Part shown: one piece after another, positions 35,298-43,678 of the stretch | How the letters are laid out: the number at the start of each line of letters is the position of its first letter | How positions within the stretch are numbered: the stretch's first letter is position 1 | Assembly (NCBI GenBank): GCA_028684915.1 | Contig: JAQUEZ010000020.1 | Location: forward strand, 1 to 55,191 | Source: Desulfobulbus sp. | GTDB taxonomy: Bacteria > Desulfobacterota > Desulfobulbia > Desulfobulbales > Desulfobulbaceae | Direction: 5' to 3' | Length of the DNA stretch: 55,191 nt | Program-made: the position numbers and the translations under genes | Notes under the pieces: generated by a model | Databases searched by the model: none | Told to the model about the DNA's origin: nothing | Seen by the model: only the letters and a program-made list of their open reading frames with translations

Positions 35298-35768
35298 ATG
35301 GAAACGTTTCATCAGTTTTATACAGCCAACAAAGAAAAGCTCTTTGGTTATCTGGTTCGCAAATCGGGCAATGGCGCCCTTGCCTGCGATTTGGTTCAGG
35401 AGAGTTTTACCCGCTATATGGAGCAGTATCGGCATCGGGAAAAAAGTTTGGCATTGCTGTTTACCATTGGTCGGAATCTGCTCAACGATCACATGCGACA
35501 GAATCGGAGAAACGTTGAAATCTCGGAATCAACGATTGCTGGTTCTGGAGATGAGGAGCAAAAATACATTCAACGGGAGGAGTCGCAGCTTGTGCTTAGC
35601 GGCTTGCAACAGTTGGATGAAGACGATAGAGACATTTTGGCGCTTGTGGTCAGTAGCGGTATGACGTACCGGGAAATTGCCGAAACCCGCGGATTGAGCG
35701 AGAGCGCGGTGAAAGTAAAGGTGCATCGCGCCCGCCAGAAATTGCGACAGTTGCTTGCTCGGGGGTGA
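35298..35768 (+). CDS. ECF-type RNA polymerase sigma factor
   Basis: The 156-residue product has region 2 (YTANKEKLFGYLVRKSGNGALACDLVQESFTRY, HREKSLALLFTIGRNLLNDHMR) and region 4 (LDEDDRDILALVVSSGMTYREIAETRGLSESAVKVKVHRARQKLR) of sigma-70 ECF factors. I start at ATG 35298; the longer frame begins with TTG at 35274. Its stop overlaps a GTG of the next gene, and the next product looks like its anti-sigma factor. The A/T-rich upstream region, shared with the divergent secreted-protein gene, is the likely site of autoregulation, but no conserved promoter pair could be confirmed by eye. Confidence 0.85.
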   Translation: METFHQFYTANKEKLFGYLVRKSGNGALACDLVQESFTRYMEQYRHREKSLALLFTIGRNLLNDHMRQNRRNVEISESTIAGSGDEEQKYIQREESQLVLSGLQQLDEDDRDILALVVSSGMTYREIAETRGLSESAVKVKVHRARQKLRQLLARG

Positions 35769-35770
35769 GT

Positions 35771-36352
35771 ATGAATAATGATTATTTGATCAGTTTGTAT
35801 ATCGATAACGAACTTGATTTGGACGAAAAAATATCTTTTGTCGAAACCATACATGTTGATACGGACTTTACCGAGGAAACCCTGACCCTATTACAGCAGG
35901 AAAAACGCTTGCATGTTCTTCCTCCGCATCAGTTGCCCGAGGCCCCTCCCGTGATTGATGCCTCGCTGAAGCCGTCCCGTTTCTATTGGTCTCTTTGGTG
36001 GAAGCCTCTTGCCGGGTTGGCAGTTGCCGGGGCCCTTGCTTCTCTGATGTTGTTATTGCCGCCTGCAAGGTCGATTGTTTCAACCGAACCGTACCGGTTC
36101 GTTCTTTATCTGCCCGGGACCCAGGAAGCCAAAATTATCGGTACATTCACCGATTGGCATCCCGTGGCCATGGCCCCTGTAGGGAAGAGTGGATACTGGA
36201 CGCTCACCCTTGCAATACCTGAAGGAGAGCACCGATACAGCTACCTGATCGGCAAGGATAAACAAATTGCCGACCCTACGGTGACCCTCCGTGAACAGGA
36301 TGACTTTGGTGGGGAAAATTCGGTGCTTGAGGTGAGGAGGACCGCCATATGA
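35771..36352 (+). CDS. putative membrane anti-sigma factor with a carbohydrate-binding-like domain
   Basis: The 193-residue product has a short acidic cytoplasmic part (SLYIDNELDLDEKISFVE, typical of the anti-sigma start with its LSAYIDGEL-like pattern), one TM at about 77-96, and an extracytoplasmic domain of the AMPK/CBM48-type E-set fold: VLYLPGTQEAKIIGTFTDWHPVAM, followed by SGYWTLTLAIPEGEHRYSYLIG and a DFGGEN loop. Fused glycan-binding-like sensors on anti-sigma factors suggest sensing of a polysaccharide or a protein of that fold; ligand unknown. It is directly downstream of the ECF sigma gene; start at ATG 35771, with GGGGTGAG in front (GTG 35765 is an alternative). Confidence 0.65.
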   Translation: MNNDYLISLYIDNELDLDEKISFVETIHVDTDFTEETLTLLQQEKRLHVLPPHQLPEAPPVIDASLKPSRFYWSLWWKPLAGLAVAGALASLMLLLPPARSIVSTEPYRFVLYLPGTQEAKIIGTFTDWHPVAMAPVGKSGYWTLTLAIPEGEHRYSYLIGKDKQIADPTVTLREQDDFGGENSVLEVRRTAI

Positions 36353-36672
36353 TGCGTATTCGCCGGTTCGGCTGGATGGCGTTGTTGTTGATTACCGGAT
36401 GCGCACCTCAGCATACGGTCATCGTCCAGAGTAACACGGTGGTCCTCACTCTTCACCTCCATGAAGTGGATGCGGTCGGTTTTTCCTCCTCCCTTGACCA
36501 GTTTGCGGTGCATAAGGCACGTGAAGAGCAGCGCGGTCAGTGGGTTATTGCCGGATTACCCAACCGGGATTTTCAGTATTTTTATTTAGTGGACGGAAAA
36601 GTGCTGCTTCCTGAATGTCGGTTTAAGGTGAAGGATGATTTTGGAGCGGTTAATTGCCGTTATCTTCCATAA
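36349..36672 (+). CDS. lipoprotein with a carbohydrate-binding-like E-set domain
   Basis: The 107-residue product has a lipoprotein signal (GWMALLLITGC, lipobox ITGC) and one domain with the pattern VVLTLHLHEVDAVGFSSSLDQF...WVIAGLPNRDFQYFYLVDGK..FKVKDDFGAVNC, related by eye to the domain of the preceding protein. It could be a soluble-side partner or competitor in signalling. Start at 36349 or 36352: the two ATGs overlap the preceding stop (ATATGATG). Part of the ECF unit. Confidence 0.6.
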   Translation: MMRIRRFGWMALLLITGCAPQHTVIVQSNTVVLTLHLHEVDAVGFSSSLDQFAVHKAREEQRGQWVIAGLPNRDFQYFYLVDGKVLLPECRFKVKDDFGAVNCRYLP

Positions 36673-36697
36673 TACAGGGCTTTTGTGAATTAATAGC

Positions 36698-36712
36698 TGT
36701 ACGTGTTGTACA
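36698..36712. promoter_or_regulatory. 15-bp inverted repeat upstream of the secreted Gly-rich gene
   Basis: TGTAC (36698-36702) and GTACA (36708-36712) form an inverted repeat 12 bp upstream of the start codon at 36724. It might be an operator or RNA hairpin affecting translation; I see no independent support. Confidence 0.3.
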
Positions 36713-36723
36713 AGAGGGTATTT

Positions 36724-37614
36724 ATGAGAACTATACTAATTCTGCTTCTGCTGATTATGGGTTGGATGCCAAAGGTATCGGTTGCTGTTGAGCCGACAGC
36801 CCAGAGTGGCGATGGACCGCAGCAGACCATGAACCGGCAGATGGTTGGCTTGGGGTTAAGCGGGGGGACTGCTGATGGTCTTGCCGCAGCAATGGTCACT
36901 GCCCGATTTACTGGTGATGAGTCCCAACAGATTATTGCTCAACTGCGTTTGGTTGATAATGATCAGGCGGCGATGTCGGCGATAGTCGGAAAGGTCCATG
37001 AGGGGATAGCTAAACAGGCCGCACCATCATCTATTGTCCGGGCCGTCATCAGGGTGCGAGAAAGACATGCACTGGCAAACATTGCAGCTCAGAGTCTTGC
37101 TAATAAACATCAGGCTGAGTTACGCCCGGTTATTACTGATGCCCTGGTTTCTGGATTGAGCCAAAATGAGTTAGGTCAGCTAACCCAGGGGGTTCAGGCT
37201 CGGGAGCAAGGGCTTGGCAAGGAACGATTCTTTCAGTTGTCTCTTGAAACCATGATGACGGTTCGAGATATGGTGCGCTATGGGGTGCGGTCAACGACGG
37301 CGACCAACGTGGCGACTAAGGCACTCTCGCTGGGGTACGAAGGGGACGATATGAAAATATTGCGGCAGCTGATCAACGAACAGCGCATGCAAGCCAATAT
37401 GGAGTCTGTCAGCCAACGAATGCTCCAGGGGCTCAACCAAGGGGTGCGGGCCGGTGAGATGCGAGGGTTTGCCGTGGGAAGTAAAAATGGTTCTGCCAGC
37501 GGTAAGGGGGGCAGTAACTCGGGAGGAGGGAACGGCGGTGGTTCCGGGCATGGCGGATCCGGTGGCCATGGGGGCGGAAGCGGAGGTGGAGGTGGCCACG
37601 GTGGAGGTCGCTAA
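36724..37614 (+). CDS. secreted protein with a helical body and Gly/His-rich tail
   Basis: The 296-residue product has a signal peptide (ILILLLLIMGWMPKVSVA), an alpha-helical body rich in Gln, Arg and Ala (about 30-250), and a low-complexity tail rich in Gly, Ser and His (GGGNGGGSGHGGSGGHGG). I recognise no family. Gly/His-rich tails can bind metal or stay flexible outside the cell. It follows the ECF unit by 51 bp and is likely part of the same response. Start chosen at ATG 36724, after AGAGGG; the longer frame from 36703 puts a short non-signal stretch first. Confidence 0.6.
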   Translation: MRTILILLLLIMGWMPKVSVAVEPTAQSGDGPQQTMNRQMVGLGLSGGTADGLAAAMVTARFTGDESQQIIAQLRLVDNDQAAMSAIVGKVHEGIAKQAAPSSIVRAVIRVRERHALANIAAQSLANKHQAELRPVITDALVSGLSQNELGQLTQGVQAREQGLGKERFFQLSLETMMTVRDMVRYGVRSTTATNVATKALSLGYEGDDMKILRQLINEQRMQANMESVSQRMLQGLNQGVRAGEMRGFAVGSKNGSASGKGGSNSGGGNGGGSGHGGSGGHGGGSGGGGGHGGGR

Positions 37615-37634
37615 GAAGGGACAGGGTGTGTCAA

Positions 37635-37688
37635 TTTAAGAGATGGCTAGGTAATAACGCAGTGAATCGAAGTTTTTACGACGCCATC
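37635..37688 (+). repeat. GATGG MITE, internally deleted copy
   Basis: The conserved left block (AGAGATGGCTAGGTAATAACGC) is joined directly to the right end (ATCGAAGTTTTTACG...CGCCATC). The left terminal repeat is missing and the centre is deleted. Its right end lies 4 bp before the ATG of the next gene. Confidence 0.75.
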
Positions 37689-37692
37689 AAGG

Positions 37693-38922
37693 ATGAGTAA
37701 ACCTGGTTTATCACAACGCTTCAATAGGATAATGTCGGCCCAAGAGAAAGCTCAACAGGAACGTCGTATTCGTCTTGCCCGTCGATTCCGTAAACAGCAG
37801 CTCTTTACCCAGGTGAGTTCGCCGCTTGCCGCTTGCCTTTGTGGGGTGATGGCAGATTGGCTCGATGCGGCATCAGGGGAAAATGAAATCAGTGTCTGGC
37901 TGCTTGCGGTAAGCCGTCACCGCGAGTCCTTTGCCGTTCCCATGCTCCTGTTAGCTGCGATTCATCGGGAAATTTTGCGGCGCAATCCCGATTATACAGC
38001 GCTCGCCGCATACTTTCCTACCGCCGGTGGCCGTAAGGCTATCGATGTCAACGCAATAGGAGCTGAACTGGAGAGGTTGATTTTGGCGCATCGGAGAGAG
38101 CTGGCAGTTTTTCTCCAGTCAGCCACAGTGCAGACCAACGAAACCGCCCGTGGACTCTGTTGGCTGTTGCCAGCCCTTTATATACATTGGCCTGAAATGG
38201 TCCTCGTTGATCTTGGCTGCAGTGCCGGATTAAATTTGGTTGCTGATAGCCGGCATTATTGTCTTCAGGAAGCTTTGGCCCCGGGCGAGGATTTTGAGGT
38301 CGGCGGTGGGGCGTCTCCACAATTTGTCGTAACCTCGGAAGGCCCCTTTGTGACGCCTGATAAAAACAATCTCCCCAAGATTGGGGCTCGGCTCGGCTGT
38401 GACCAGCATCCCTTTTTGCTGACAACAGCGGAGGATGAATTGAACCTGGCCGCCTTTGTCTGGGGGGATCAGCTGCAGAGGCTGACCAGACTGCAGGAGG
38501 GGATAGCCGCCTTGCATCAGGCACAAAAAAAACATGCGCCGGTACAACTTATTCAGGCAACTTTACCTGAGGATCTTGCTTCGTTTCTTAAAGAGCAGCT
38601 CACCACCTCCTTTGACCGTATGCCGGTCTTGCTCTACAACACGTACCTCACGCCTTATCTTGCCGATAAAGGCCATTCTCTGCGGGAAAAATTTGATCAG
38701 TGGGCAGCTTGTCGGCCTGAGCCGGTGCTTTGGCTGCAGTGGGAGTTGTTGCAACAGGGCCTTGAGCCACCTGAACTTGGATGGCTGGGTTGGACTGCTG
38801 AACTGTGGTGTAATGGGTGCCGGTACAAATGGCACTTGGCCTGGGTGCATCCTCATGGTTCGGAAGTCCGATGGATGCCTGATCTTGTGGATTGGGCCAA
38901 CTTTTGGCGTTCTTGTAACTAA
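37693..38922 (+). CDS. DUF2332 family protein
   Basis: The 409-residue product has the DUF2332 pattern, including a methyltransferase-like segment VDLGCSAGLNLVAD in the middle and conserved Trp-rich C-terminal blocks (WLQWELLQQGLEPPELGWLGW). Members are cytoplasmic and of unknown function; an SAM-dependent activity is a guess. The start at 37693 is only four bases after the GATGG fragment (AAGGATG); an alternative ATG at 37732 after ATAGGATA is nearly as good, and the N-terminus is charged in either case. Stands alone. Confidence 0.7.
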   Translation: MSKPGLSQRFNRIMSAQEKAQQERRIRLARRFRKQQLFTQVSSPLAACLCGVMADWLDAASGENEISVWLLAVSRHRESFAVPMLLLAAIHREILRRNPDYTALAAYFPTAGGRKAIDVNAIGAELERLILAHRRELAVFLQSATVQTNETARGLCWLLPALYIHWPEMVLVDLGCSAGLNLVADSRHYCLQEALAPGEDFEVGGGASPQFVVTSEGPFVTPDKNNLPKIGARLGCDQHPFLLTTAEDELNLAAFVWGDQLQRLTRLQEGIAALHQAQKKHAPVQLIQATLPEDLASFLKEQLTTSFDRMPVLLYNTYLTPYLADKGHSLREKFDQWAACRPEPVLWLQWELLQQGLEPPELGWLGWTAELWCNGCRYKWHLAWVHPHGSEVRWMPDLVDWANFWRSCN

Positions 38923-39008
38923 ATTGTGGTGTGGGGAAGGACCGTATTCTCCTCCCATTATTGGGGTGATTTTGTTGCTGGTTGAGTTGAGGAATTTGGC
39001 ATGATTAC

Positions 39009-39294
39009 TTGAGTCAAATTCTATACTGCATCAGTGCGTTTCTTCTCATTATAGCTAACGGCTATATACTTGGTGTCCGCTCGGGCTTTGTTTTTTGTCT
39101 GGAATAGGGTGGTTGTGGGCGGTAATTTGGGCGTTATTGGATACCTGAGTTATCTCGCTTCACCTTTGGCAGTACTTCTGGTTGCCTTTATTCGCAGAAA
39201 TGAGATTTCAATTCAGGTGAATTTTTGGATGGCGCTTATTCTCGATGCTGCAGTACGGGGTAAGCATCTGGTGGAGCGTGAGGAGAGGTGTTGA
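39009..39294 (+). pseudogene. possible small membrane protein, split by a frame change
   Basis: Two abutting frames both encode hydrophobic segments: 39009-39107 (SQILYCISAFLLIIANGYI, ending at TAG 39105-39107) and, shifted by one, the frame ending at 39294 (GVIGYLSYLASPLAVLLVAF). A single frameshift near 39095 would join them into a protein of about 95 residues with two or three TM segments. No start codon or ribosome site is convincing (TTG 39009), and I recognise no family, so this may be a decayed gene or chance. Confidence 0.3.
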
Positions 39295-39303
39295 AAGAGG
39301 TAT

Positions 39304-39329
39304 AAAAAAAGCCCCCTCAAGGAGGGGGC
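39304..39329 (-). terminator. intrinsic terminator of the beta-barrel gene
   Basis: GCCCCCTC and GAGGGGGC (39311-39329) form a perfect 8-bp stem with a three-base loop; on the minus strand seven T residues follow. Confidence 0.85.
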
Positions 39330-39356
39330 TCATGCTTCCAATTCTAAATCGTTTGA

Positions 39357-40097
39357 TTAGAACATGAAACGAACGGAGCCAACGATGTTGTGACCGTCTA
39401 CGTTGTTAGCAGGGCCGTTGTCAGCTACACCAAGGTACTCATAACCCAGATCACCAGCAATGTTATCGGTAAACATGTAGCTAATACCCAGACCGGCCTT
39501 GTAAGCGATAGTGTTGCCGGTACTTTCATAATAATTGAAGCTATCGGTATCGTAATACCCATAACCGATACCAACCATGCCGTAAACACTGAAGCCATCC
39601 TGAATGGGCAGATCATAGTAGAGGTTGCCCATGACTGTGGTCAACTGAACGTCAGGGGTATGACGTCCCCCCCCTTCAAGGGTAATAGCTGTAAAGCTAT
39701 CACCTTCAGTATCCTGGGTGGCCAACTCCAACTCAAAACGGTAGTTGTGATATTTCTGGCCGACAGCAATCGCAGCACCAAAACCAGCACCTAAATCCTC
39801 ATCATCATGATTGGTGAACCCGGTATCAGCGTTCATCCAAGCAGCACGAACACCAAGGCGTACATAATAAGCGCTATCAGCTTCGAGAGCGGTGATACGA
39901 CCCTCATGGTTCTCAAGCTGTTTGGTGTGCGCGCCCAACTCCTCATTCTGCTGAGCCTGAGAAGACTGAAGGTCATCAATCTGCTGTTGGCAAGCTTCCG
40001 GACAAGCGGCAGTTGCTTTGCCAGGGCCACCGGCGAAGGCAACGTTAGCGGTCATTACGAAAGCAGATACGGCCATTACGCTCAGTATTTTCTTCAT
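39357..40097 (-). CDS. outer membrane beta-barrel protein
   Basis: The 246-residue product has a signal peptide (MAVSAFVMTANVAFA), an N-terminal coiled coil of about 40 residues (QQQIDDLQSSQAQQNEELG), and a beta-barrel of the small OmpA-like type with alternating hydrophobic strands (RLGVRAAWMNADTGF, YMFTDNIAGDLGYEYLGV) ending in Phe (SVRFMF), as outer membrane barrels do. The coiled coil may trimerise it or bind the wall. Start at ATG 40097, with AGGAG in front. The long AT-rich leader (40098-40500) and its terminator suggest strong expression. Confidence 0.8.
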   Translation of the reverse strand: MKKILSVMAVSAFVMTANVAFAGGPGKATAACPEACQQQIDDLQSSQAQQNEELGAHTKQLENHEGRITALEADSAYYVRLGVRAAWMNADTGFTNHDDEDLGAGFGAAIAVGQKYHNYRFELELATQDTEGDSFTAITLEGGGRHTPDVQLTTVMGNLYYDLPIQDGFSVYGMVGIGYGYYDTDSFNYYESTGNTIAYKAGLGISYMFTDNIAGDLGYEYLGVADNGPANNVDGHNIVGSVRFMF

Positions 40098-40500
40098 ATC
40101 TTTTCTCCTACTAAATCTTTTTATGAACATCTGGGCCTTATTGCCCATCGACAAGCCATAACTTGATGCAATATCCTGTGGTTGGAAATCCATGCATCTT
40201 GTTTAAACAGACTATAACAAATAGGATTCTGATACGCAATATTCTTTGTGAAAAAAATACAAAATTTTGAACGTAAAGAGTATGTAATGTTGTTAATAAT
40301 TTGTTTTTATTGTATAAATTTAAAAAAATAAAATTTTGCACCGTATCAGCCAGTGGTGCTTGACGAAGCAAATACTCTTGGCTAGATATCTTTTTAACGT
40401 AAAAAATGATTGTCGTTCTCGCAAAAAATAAATTGAAAACGACGTTTCTTGTCTCGCAACGTGCTGTTTTTGTGATGCAGCGCACGCAGACGTTAGTTGT
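40098..40500. other. AT-rich leader and promoter region of the beta-barrel gene
   Basis: A strongly AT-rich stretch lies upstream of the minus-strand porin-like gene. I see no gene in it and could not choose among several poor TTGACA-like and TATAAT-like matches. Confidence 0.35.
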
Positions 40501-40657
40501 GATGGACTCGTGGAACGTCCATCGCACTCTAAGAGATGGCTAGGTAAAAACATACGCTGTACAAGGAACAATTTTTTTTCACGGCGCAGATATACGGTAT
40601 GTCGAGTGTCGGGAAAATCGTTGCGACGCGGTAGATCGAAGTTTTTATGACGCCATC
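40501..40657 (+). repeat. GATGG MITE, full-length copy
   Basis: 157 bp, left end GATGGACTCGTGGAACGTCC and right end GATGGCGTCATAAAAACT (read inward). Flanks AGTTGT and AAGATT do not match, so the original duplication is lost. The relative at 40664 follows after 6 bp. Confidence 0.85.
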
Positions 40658-40663
40658 AAGATT

Positions 40664-40783
40664 GATGAAGTCGTAAAAAGTCTCAGTGCGAAGAGTTGCA
40701 CTCAATATATTGTAGCCTTATGCGCAAGCCATATCTGCATAGCGTATGTTGGCGTTTAATTTTCGACTTTTTACGAGACCATC
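40664..40783 (+). repeat. shorter element sharing the terminal repeats, different interior
   Basis: 120 bp with ends GATGAAGTCGTAAAAAGTC and, read inward from the right, GATGGTCTCGTAAAAAGTC. It is flanked by perfect 6-bp direct repeats AAGATT (40658-40663 and 40784-40789). The interior (about 80 bp) does not match the 160-bp family. Confidence 0.85.
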
Positions 40784-40821
40784 AAGATTATCAATCCTAA
40801 GTAAACTGAAATGGAGGCTTT

Positions 40822-41991
40822 GTGATTCACATTGGGCTGGAAAAGATTTGCGGCCAAGTAGACGCGCGGCTCAAAGGAAAGCGGTTGGCCTTACTCTCCA
40901 ACCAGGCATCCACAAATCGGGCATTTTTACATGGCCGAGATCTGTTGGAGCAAGCCTATCCAGGCCAATTAGTCTGCCTGTTTTCTCCGCAGCACGGCTT
41001 CTTCAGCGAGAAGCAAGACAATATGGTGGAATCGGAACATCAGACGGATGCGGTGAGTGGATTACCCGTCTACTCTTTATATGGAGACACTCGCCGTCCC
41101 TATCCCTCCATGTTTGAGGGCGTTGACGTGTTACTCATTGATCTGATTGATGTCGGGACTCGGGTGTATACTTTTGTATGGACGGTCCTTTACTGCCTAG
41201 AGGTCGCTGCGGAAACTGGAATACACGTTGTTATCTTGGACCGGCCCAATCCCATTGGCGGGCATCTGATTGAGGGAAATGTCTTACAGGAAAACTGTAG
41301 CTCTTTTGTCGGGCTCCATGCCATCCCCATGCGTCACGGCCTGACAGTGGGCGAGTTAGCCCTGCTATGTAACAAGGAAATGGCCATTAATGTCGACTTG
41401 GAGGTGGTCACCGTCACCGGGTGGCAACGCACGATGATGTTTCCGGCAACCGGATTCCCCTGGGTTTATCCATCACCGAATATGCCGACTTTTACAACGG
41501 CTCTGGTGTATCCGGGGCAGGTAATCTGGGAAGGGACAAATATTTCAGAGGCCCGGGGAACCACCTTACCCTTTGAACTCTTCGGCGCCCCTTTTATAGA
41601 ACACCGGCAAATTCTTGATCACCTCCGGGCCGTTGATTTGCCCGGTTGTTTTCTTCGCCCCTTGTGTTTTGAACCCACCTCCGGCAAGTGGATGGGACGA
41701 GCATGTAGGGGATTCCAGATCCATGTCACCGAACCGAATCGTTTTCTACCGTATCGAACCAGCCTTGCCTTGCTCCAGGCGATGATCAAGCTATATTCTG
41801 ACCAGTTTGCTTATAAAGAACCACCCTATGAATATGAATTTGAGCGACTTCCTCTAGATTTGATTCTTGGCGACCAAGCGATTCGCGAAGCGCTCGAACA
41901 AGGCGTTCCGATTGAGGATATCGAACAAAGTTGGCAGGGCGAACTAGGCGAGTACCGGCAACGAATACAGGCTGTTTTACTTTACGATTGA
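40822..41991 (+). CDS. NamZ-like exo-beta-N-acetylmuramidase (DUF1343)
   Basis: The 389-residue product belongs to the DUF1343 family: LSNQASTNRAFLHGRDLL, LFSPQHGFF, LLIDLIDVGTRVYTFVWT, ILDRPNPIGG and WEGTNISEARGTT. The family includes NamZ of Bacillus, which removes MurNAc from the non-reducing ends of peptidoglycan fragments. There is no obvious signal peptide, so it would act in the cytoplasm or by another route. Start is GTG 40822, with GGAGG five bases upstream. It lies between the outer-membrane and lipid A loci. Confidence 0.85.
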   Translation: MIHIGLEKICGQVDARLKGKRLALLSNQASTNRAFLHGRDLLEQAYPGQLVCLFSPQHGFFSEKQDNMVESEHQTDAVSGLPVYSLYGDTRRPYPSMFEGVDVLLIDLIDVGTRVYTFVWTVLYCLEVAAETGIHVVILDRPNPIGGHLIEGNVLQENCSSFVGLHAIPMRHGLTVGELALLCNKEMAINVDLEVVTVTGWQRTMMFPATGFPWVYPSPNMPTFTTALVYPGQVIWEGTNISEARGTTLPFELFGAPFIEHRQILDHLRAVDLPGCFLRPLCFEPTSGKWMGRACRGFQIHVTEPNRFLPYRTSLALLQAMIKLYSDQFAYKEPPYEYEFERLPLDLILGDQAIREALEQGVPIEDIEQSWQGELGEYRQRIQAVLLYD

Positions 41992-42103
41992 AACAAAGTG
42001 CAGTATTCTCGGCCTTTCTTATCCCCGTGTTATAACCCCCATCGGCGGAATTCATCCGCTGTGTCTCGAGTATAAATCCTTTTCCCTCGGAGAATATTTT
42101 AAG

Positions 42104-43165
42104 GTGCCTCGTGCGTACAGTTTGCAACACCTAGCGGAGTTGGTTGGAGGGCAGGTTCAGGGTGATCCTGATCTCGTTATTCATGGCTTGAATGGGATCG
42201 AGTATGCCCAGGACGGAGAAATTACCTTTGTCCTCGATAAAAAACAGCTGCCGCTACCGGAAGGTTGCCGAGCTTCTGCCTGCATAGCCCCTTCCGGCGT
42301 TGATGCGGTTGATATTCCCCTGCTTCTCACCGATCAACCATCGGTGGCGGCCGCGAAAATTCACACCGTCCTTGTTGCTCAACCCTTTAACACGACGGGC
42401 ATTCATCCTTCGGCAGTTGTGGGGGAGAATTGCCGGATCCCGGAGCAGGTCAGTATTGGTGCTCTGGTTTGTTTGGGGAACAATGTCACGCTTGGCCAGC
42501 GGGTGACTATTCATCCCGGAGCCGTCATTGGCGACGGGGTGAGTATCGGTGAGGACACCACGATCCATGCCAATGTAACCGTAGCCCAGGATTGTATAAT
42601 CGGTAAACGAGTTATCCTGTATCATGGGGCGGTCATTGGCAGCGATGGATTTGGCTTTGCCACCGATAGGATGGGGTGTCATCATAAGAAACCGCAGGTT
42701 GGTATTGTTCGAATTGATGATGAGGTCGAAATCGGCGCCAACAGCTGCGTTGATCGTGCCGCCTTCGGCGAAACCTGGATCAAATCCGGTACCCGTGTCG
42801 ATAACCTGGTCATGGTCGCCCATAACGTAGTTGTAGGTGAAAATTCGATTTTGGTGGCCCAAGTGGGAATTGCCGGAAGTACCACCCTTGGACGTAATGT
42901 AGTTTTGGGTGCAAAAACTGGTGTTGCCGGTCATCTGCACCTGGAAGATCAGGTTATGGTGGCTGCAATGAGCGGCGTTCACAACAATCAGCCCAAGGGC
43001 GCGATGTTGGGAGGTGCTCCTGCCTTTGAAGTGAAAAGCTGGGGTCGTGCTTCGGCTGCATTCAGTCGTTTGCCTGAAATGGTAAAAGAAGTACGGCGTT
43101 TGCGTAAAGAGGTGGATCGGTTGAGTACGCTTGTTGGCTCTGCAGAGCAATCTCTGGATAAATAA
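42104..43165 (+). CDS. lpxD: UDP-3-O-acylglucosamine N-acyltransferase LpxD
   Basis: The 353-residue product has an N-terminal uridine-binding part ([17 protein letters not shown]) and a long left-handed beta-helix of hexapeptide repeats ([29 protein letters not shown]), with [12 protein letters not shown] holding the catalytic His and a C-terminal helix ([20 protein letters not shown]). It adds the second acyl chain of lipid A from acyl-ACP. Start GTG 42104. First gene of the lpxD-fabZ-lpxA-lpxI unit, 14 bp before fabZ. Confidence 0.95.
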   Translation: MPRAYSLQHLAELVGGQVQGDPDLVIHGLNGIEYAQDGEITFVLDKKQLPLPEGCRASACIAPSGVDAVDIPLLLTDQPSVAAAKIHTVLVAQPFNTTGIHPSAVVGENCRIPEQVSIGALVCLGNNVTLGQRVTIHPGAVIGDGVSIGEDTTIHANVTVAQDCIIGKRVILYHGAVIGSDGFGFATDRMGCHHKKPQVGIVRIDDEVEIGANSCVDRAAFGETWIKSGTRVDNLVMVAHNVVVGENSILVAQVGIAGSTTLGRNVVLGAKTGVAGHLHLEDQVMVAAMSGVHNNQPKGAMLGGAPAFEVKSWGRASAAFSRLPEMVKEVRRLRKEVDRLSTLVGSAEQSLDK

Positions 43166-43179
43166 GGACAAAGCAGACG

Positions 43180-43620
43180 ATGGATATACAATTACCTATA
43201 GATATTAAAGGGATCATGGAAATCCTGCCCCATCGCTATCCGTTCCTTTTAGTGGATCGGATTATTGAATTCGATCAGGGCAAAACCATTACGGGAATTA
43301 AAAATGTCACCATGAATGAGCCTTTTTTTCAGGGGCACTTTCCCGCTGAACCGGTTATGCCCGGAGTACTGATTTTAGAGGCCATGGCCCAGGTCGGGGG
43401 GATCCTCGCCTGTCTTTCCGATCAGGAGATGATCGGAAAATTGGTCTATTTTGCCGGTGTTGATAAGGCTCGTTTTCGTCGGGTGGTGCGACCCGGCGAT
43501 CAGCTGGTCTTGAAGTTGGACATGATCAGGCAGAAAGGAAAAATCATTAAAATGGCCGGCAAGGCCTATGTGGACGAACAGCTGGCAACCGAGGCCGAAT
43601 TGATGGCCAGTTTTGCATAA
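43180..43620 (+). CDS. fabZ: 3-hydroxyacyl-ACP dehydratase FabZ
   Basis: The 146-residue product is a hot-dog-fold dehydratase with [13 protein letters not shown] carrying the catalytic His and [11 protein letters not shown] carrying the catalytic Glu. It dehydrates 3-hydroxyacyl-ACP in fatty acid synthesis and competes with LpxA and LpxD for the same substrate, hence the clustering. Start ATG 43180. Confidence 0.95.
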   Translation: MDIQLPIDIKGIMEILPHRYPFLLVDRIIEFDQGKTITGIKNVTMNEPFFQGHFPAEPVMPGVLILEAMAQVGGILACLSDQEMIGKLVYFAGVDKARFRRVVRPGDQLVLKLDMIRQKGKIIKMAGKAYVDEQLATEAELMASFA

Positions 43621-43678
43621 ACCAGTATTTTTTGGTGCCCTTCAGTGCGCACTTCTTTGTCTTTAAAAGGATAGTTTC

